Source: Mesorhizobium sp. WSM3862 (GTDB lineage: Bacteria; Pseudomonadota; Alphaproteobacteria; Rhizobiales; Rhizobiaceae). From it: 64,000 nucleotides of DNA. The notes below the pieces were generated by a model that was given only the letters and a program-made list of their open reading frames with translations, did not search any database and was not told where the DNA came from. The translations under genes and the position numbers were made by a program. Location of the stretch: assembly GCF_002294985.1 (NCBI RefSeq), contig NZ_NSGE01000007.1:1-64000 (forward strand). Reading direction: 5' to 3'. Below, piece after piece: positions 62,496-64,000 of the stretch (positions are counted from its first letter, which is position 1; every line of letters starts with the position of its first letter).

Positions 62496-63272
62496 ATGGA
62501 GCATGAAGTGGTGAAAGGAGCGACGGGGCGCGCCGCCGGGCGGGGCGGGACTCGCACGCTGTGGCGCCGCATCCGAGAGCCGCTCGCCCAGTCGCGATTC
62601 GTCAAGAATTTCATCGCCAGCCTGTTCGCCTGGTTCGTGCGGCTGATTCGCATCACCAGCCCGCTGGTGAAAGGGTCGACGCAGGTCGCCGGCGGCGCCT
62701 ATGCGCATCTCGAACCGGGCATCATCGCGCTGTGGCATGGCCAGCATCTCTTGACGCCGGCTTATTATCCCAAGGGCCGGCCGCTGGTCGCCATGGTATC
62801 GCGCAGTGCCGACGCCGAGCTTAACGCGCTGATGCTGAACAGATTCGGCATCGAGGCGGTGCGCGGCTCGGGTGGCCGCGACAGTTCGAGGCATCTCGAC
62901 AAAGGCGGCGCCAAAGCCTTGATCGCGCTCAAGAAAGCGCTGGTGGCGGGCAAGAATGTCGCGATGATCGCCGACATTCCACACGGCACGCCGCGCGACG
63001 CGGGGCTGGGCATCGTGCTTTTGGCCAGGCTTTCCGGGCGCCCGATCCTGCCTTCGGCGATCGCCACCAGCCGCCGCAAGGTGCTGGAAAAGAGCTGGGA
63101 CAAGACCACCATCAACCTGCCGTTCGGCCGCTCCGCCGTTGTCGTCGGGCAGCCGGTCTTCGTGCCGGCCAACGCCGACGACGCCGAGATGGAGCGCAAG
63201 CGCCAGGAAGTCACCGCCTCGCTCAACGCCGCGACCGCCGAGGCCTACCGCCTCGTGGACGGCGACAAATGA
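62496..63272 (+). CDS. Lysophospholipid acyltransferase-like protein (DUF374)
   Basis: This 258-residue protein has an N-terminal basic region and a membrane-associated helix (about 33-52, FVKNFIASLFAWFVRLIRI). The acyltransferase-like core has ALWHGQHLL, MVSRSADAELNALMLNRFGIEAVRGS, IADIPHGTPRDAGLGIVLLARLSGRPILP. It belongs to the DUF374 group near lipid A genes. It starts five bases after the DUF4170 stop and overlaps waaA by four bases (ATGA), so it probably takes part in envelope lipid or lipopolysaccharide assembly. Confidence 0.85.
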   Translation: MEHEVVKGATGRAAGRGGTRTLWRRIREPLAQSRFVKNFIASLFAWFVRLIRITSPLVKGSTQVAGGAYAHLEPGIIALWHGQHLLTPAYYPKGRPLVAMVSRSADAELNALMLNRFGIEAVRGSGGRDSSRHLDKGGAKALIALKKALVAGKNVAMIADIPHGTPRDAGLGIVLLARLSGRPILPSAIATSRRKVLEKSWDKTTINLPFGRSAVVVGQPVFVPANADDAEMERKRQEVTASLNAATAEAYRLVDGDK

Positions 63273-64000
63273 GCGAGCGCTGGGCGCGCGCGGCCCTGAC
63301 CGCCTATCGTTACGCCGGGGCCGTCGCCTATCCGCTGATCGGACCCTATGTCGCCTGGCGCGCCTCGCGCGGCAAGGAAGACCGCGTTCGCCGTCGCGAG
63401 CGCTACGGCGTCGCCGGCCGTCCGCGTCCGGAAGGACCGGTGATCTGGATCCACGCCGCGAGCGTCGGCGAGACGATCGCCGTCGTGCCGCTGGTCGAAA
63501 GCATTCTCGATTACGGCGTCAACATCGTGCTGACGACCGGCACTGTGACCTCGGCCAAGGTCGCCGACGAGCGGCTTGGCAGCCGCATCATCCACCAATA
63601 TGTGCCGCTCGACCTCAAGCCAGCGGTAAGCCGCTTCCTCGATCACTGGCTGCCGGAGCTGGCCATCATAGCCGAATCGGAGATCTGGCCGATGACCATC
63701 CTGGAACTCGGCGCGCGCAACGTGCCGCAGGTCCTGGTCAACGGGCGACTGTCGGACCGTTCCTTCCGGTCGTGGAAGAAGCGCGCCGGCGTCGCCGAGG
63801 CGCTGTTCGAGAATCTTGCCCATGTCGTTGCCCAGTCGGATGTCGACGGCGAGCGTTTCCGCGTCCTCGGCGCCCGGCCGGTGACCGTTTCCGGCAACCT
63901 CAAGGTGGACACCAACCCGCCGCCGGTCGACGAGCGGGCGCTGGCGATCCTGCAGCGCCAGATCGGCTTACGCCCGACCTGGGCGGCGATCTCGACCCAT
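63269..64000 (+). CDS. waaA: 3-deoxy-D-manno-octulosonic acid transferase, N-terminal part
   Basis: The first 244 residues of a GT30 Kdo transferase are visible; the gene runs off the window. An N-terminal anchor helix (about 10-30) precedes the Rossmann domain with IWIHAASVGETIA, whose Glu is the catalytic base in known WaaA enzymes. NIVLTTGTVTSAKVADERL, YVPLDLKPAVSRFLDHWLPE, AESEIWPMTI and NGRLSDRSFRSWKK follow. It adds Kdo to lipid A precursor at the inner membrane. The start is coupled to the acyltransferase stop by ATGA. Confidence 0.93.
   Translation, partial: MSERWARAALTAYRYAGAVAYPLIGPYVAWRASRGKEDRVRRRERYGVAGRPRPEGPVIWIHAASVGETIAVVPLVESILDYGVNIVLTTGTVTSAKVADERLGSRIIHQYVPLDLKPAVSRFLDHWLPELAIIAESEIWPMTILELGARNVPQVLVNGRLSDRSFRSWKKRAGVAEALFENLAHVVAQSDVDGERFRVLGARPVTVSGNLKVDTNPPPVDERALAILQRQIGLRPTWAAISTH

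Noticed and set aside
1..64000. tRNA, rRNA or CRISPR loci
   Set aside because: Reading through gaps gave no cloverleaf-like or rRNA-like segments and no regularly spaced repeats. A covariance-model scan was not possible here.

Overview
The window reads as chromosomal DNA of a Mesorhizobium-like alphaproteobacterium (order Hyphomicrobiales/Rhizobiales). This is inferred from high GC content with strong third-position GC bias, a PrtD/PrtE-type type I exporter, an HWE-type sensor kinase, many polar-amino-acid and sugar ABC systems, a FadR-type amine/amino-acid catabolic operon, and the order pmbA - inositol-phosphatase-like gene - DUF4170 gene - lysophospholipid-acyltransferase-like gene - waaA. 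No rRNA, tRNA, CRISPR array, complete IS element or prophage was seen.

Layout. 1-8852: the 3' part of a VCBS/RTX adhesin-like protein, its type I exporter ABC and HlyD genes, a small protein resembling RTX-activating acyltransferases, an alpha/beta hydrolase, and an opposing pair (cytochrome P450 plus an unknown protein). 9082-10861: an outer-membrane barrel protein and an Asp-nucleophile alpha/beta hydrolase. 11037-18949: a hybrid kinase, two single-domain receivers, a TPR/beta-barrel protein, a HEAT-repeat membrane protein, a processive-type GT2 glycosyltransferase and, on the other strand, an HPt protein that appears to start at AUC. Together they look like a phosphorelay-controlled polysaccharide synthesis and export unit. 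19125-23155: a methyltransferase, an SLC13 permease, an MscS channel, and a decayed partial second copy of the methyltransferase.

23205-30840: a polar amino-acid/amine ABC transporter, a cupin, a PuuB-like FAD oxidoreductase, a FadR-type repressor and an aldehyde dehydrogenase. The transporter operon and the dehydrogenase gene carry near-identical upstream segments with an ACCAAT-N5-ATTGGT palindrome, so they are probably controlled together by the repressor. 31056-37824: a LacI-type regulator behind two copies of a GGGAAAA/TTTTCCC palindrome, a sugar ABC binding protein, two palindromic intergenic elements, two permeases (no ATPase gene) and a GH127 beta-L-arabinofuranosidase-like enzyme. 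37835-43499: an EEP-family phosphoesterase, a cardiolipin-synthase/PLD protein, a multi-PAS HWE/HisKA_2 kinase and its receiver. 43430-47738: a small membrane protein, a DUF899 protein, a TPR-HTH regulator, a beta-propeller protein and an acyltransferase-3 protein. 47852-50577: an MFS transporter and a persulfide-dioxygenase-like MBL protein, divergent from an ArsR-rhodanese regulator with a 24-bp palindrome between them, which is a sulfide/persulfide-response layout.

50863-57870 is the most unusual block. It holds a truncated Tat leader, two Tat-exported NMT1-like binding proteins with no permease or ATPase, a SCO copper/thiol protein, a HAMP-GAF-GAF kinase, a DivK-like receiver and a receiver-nucleotide cyclase, with tight or overlapping junctions from the second binding protein onward. 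It could be a periplasmic ligand/redox sensing chain ending in a cyclic nucleotide. 58067-64000 is core: efp divergent from epmA, then pmbA, a cysQ-like phosphatase, a DUF4170 gene, a lysophospholipid-acyltransferase-like gene and the start of waaA. All functions are read from motifs and context without database searches.
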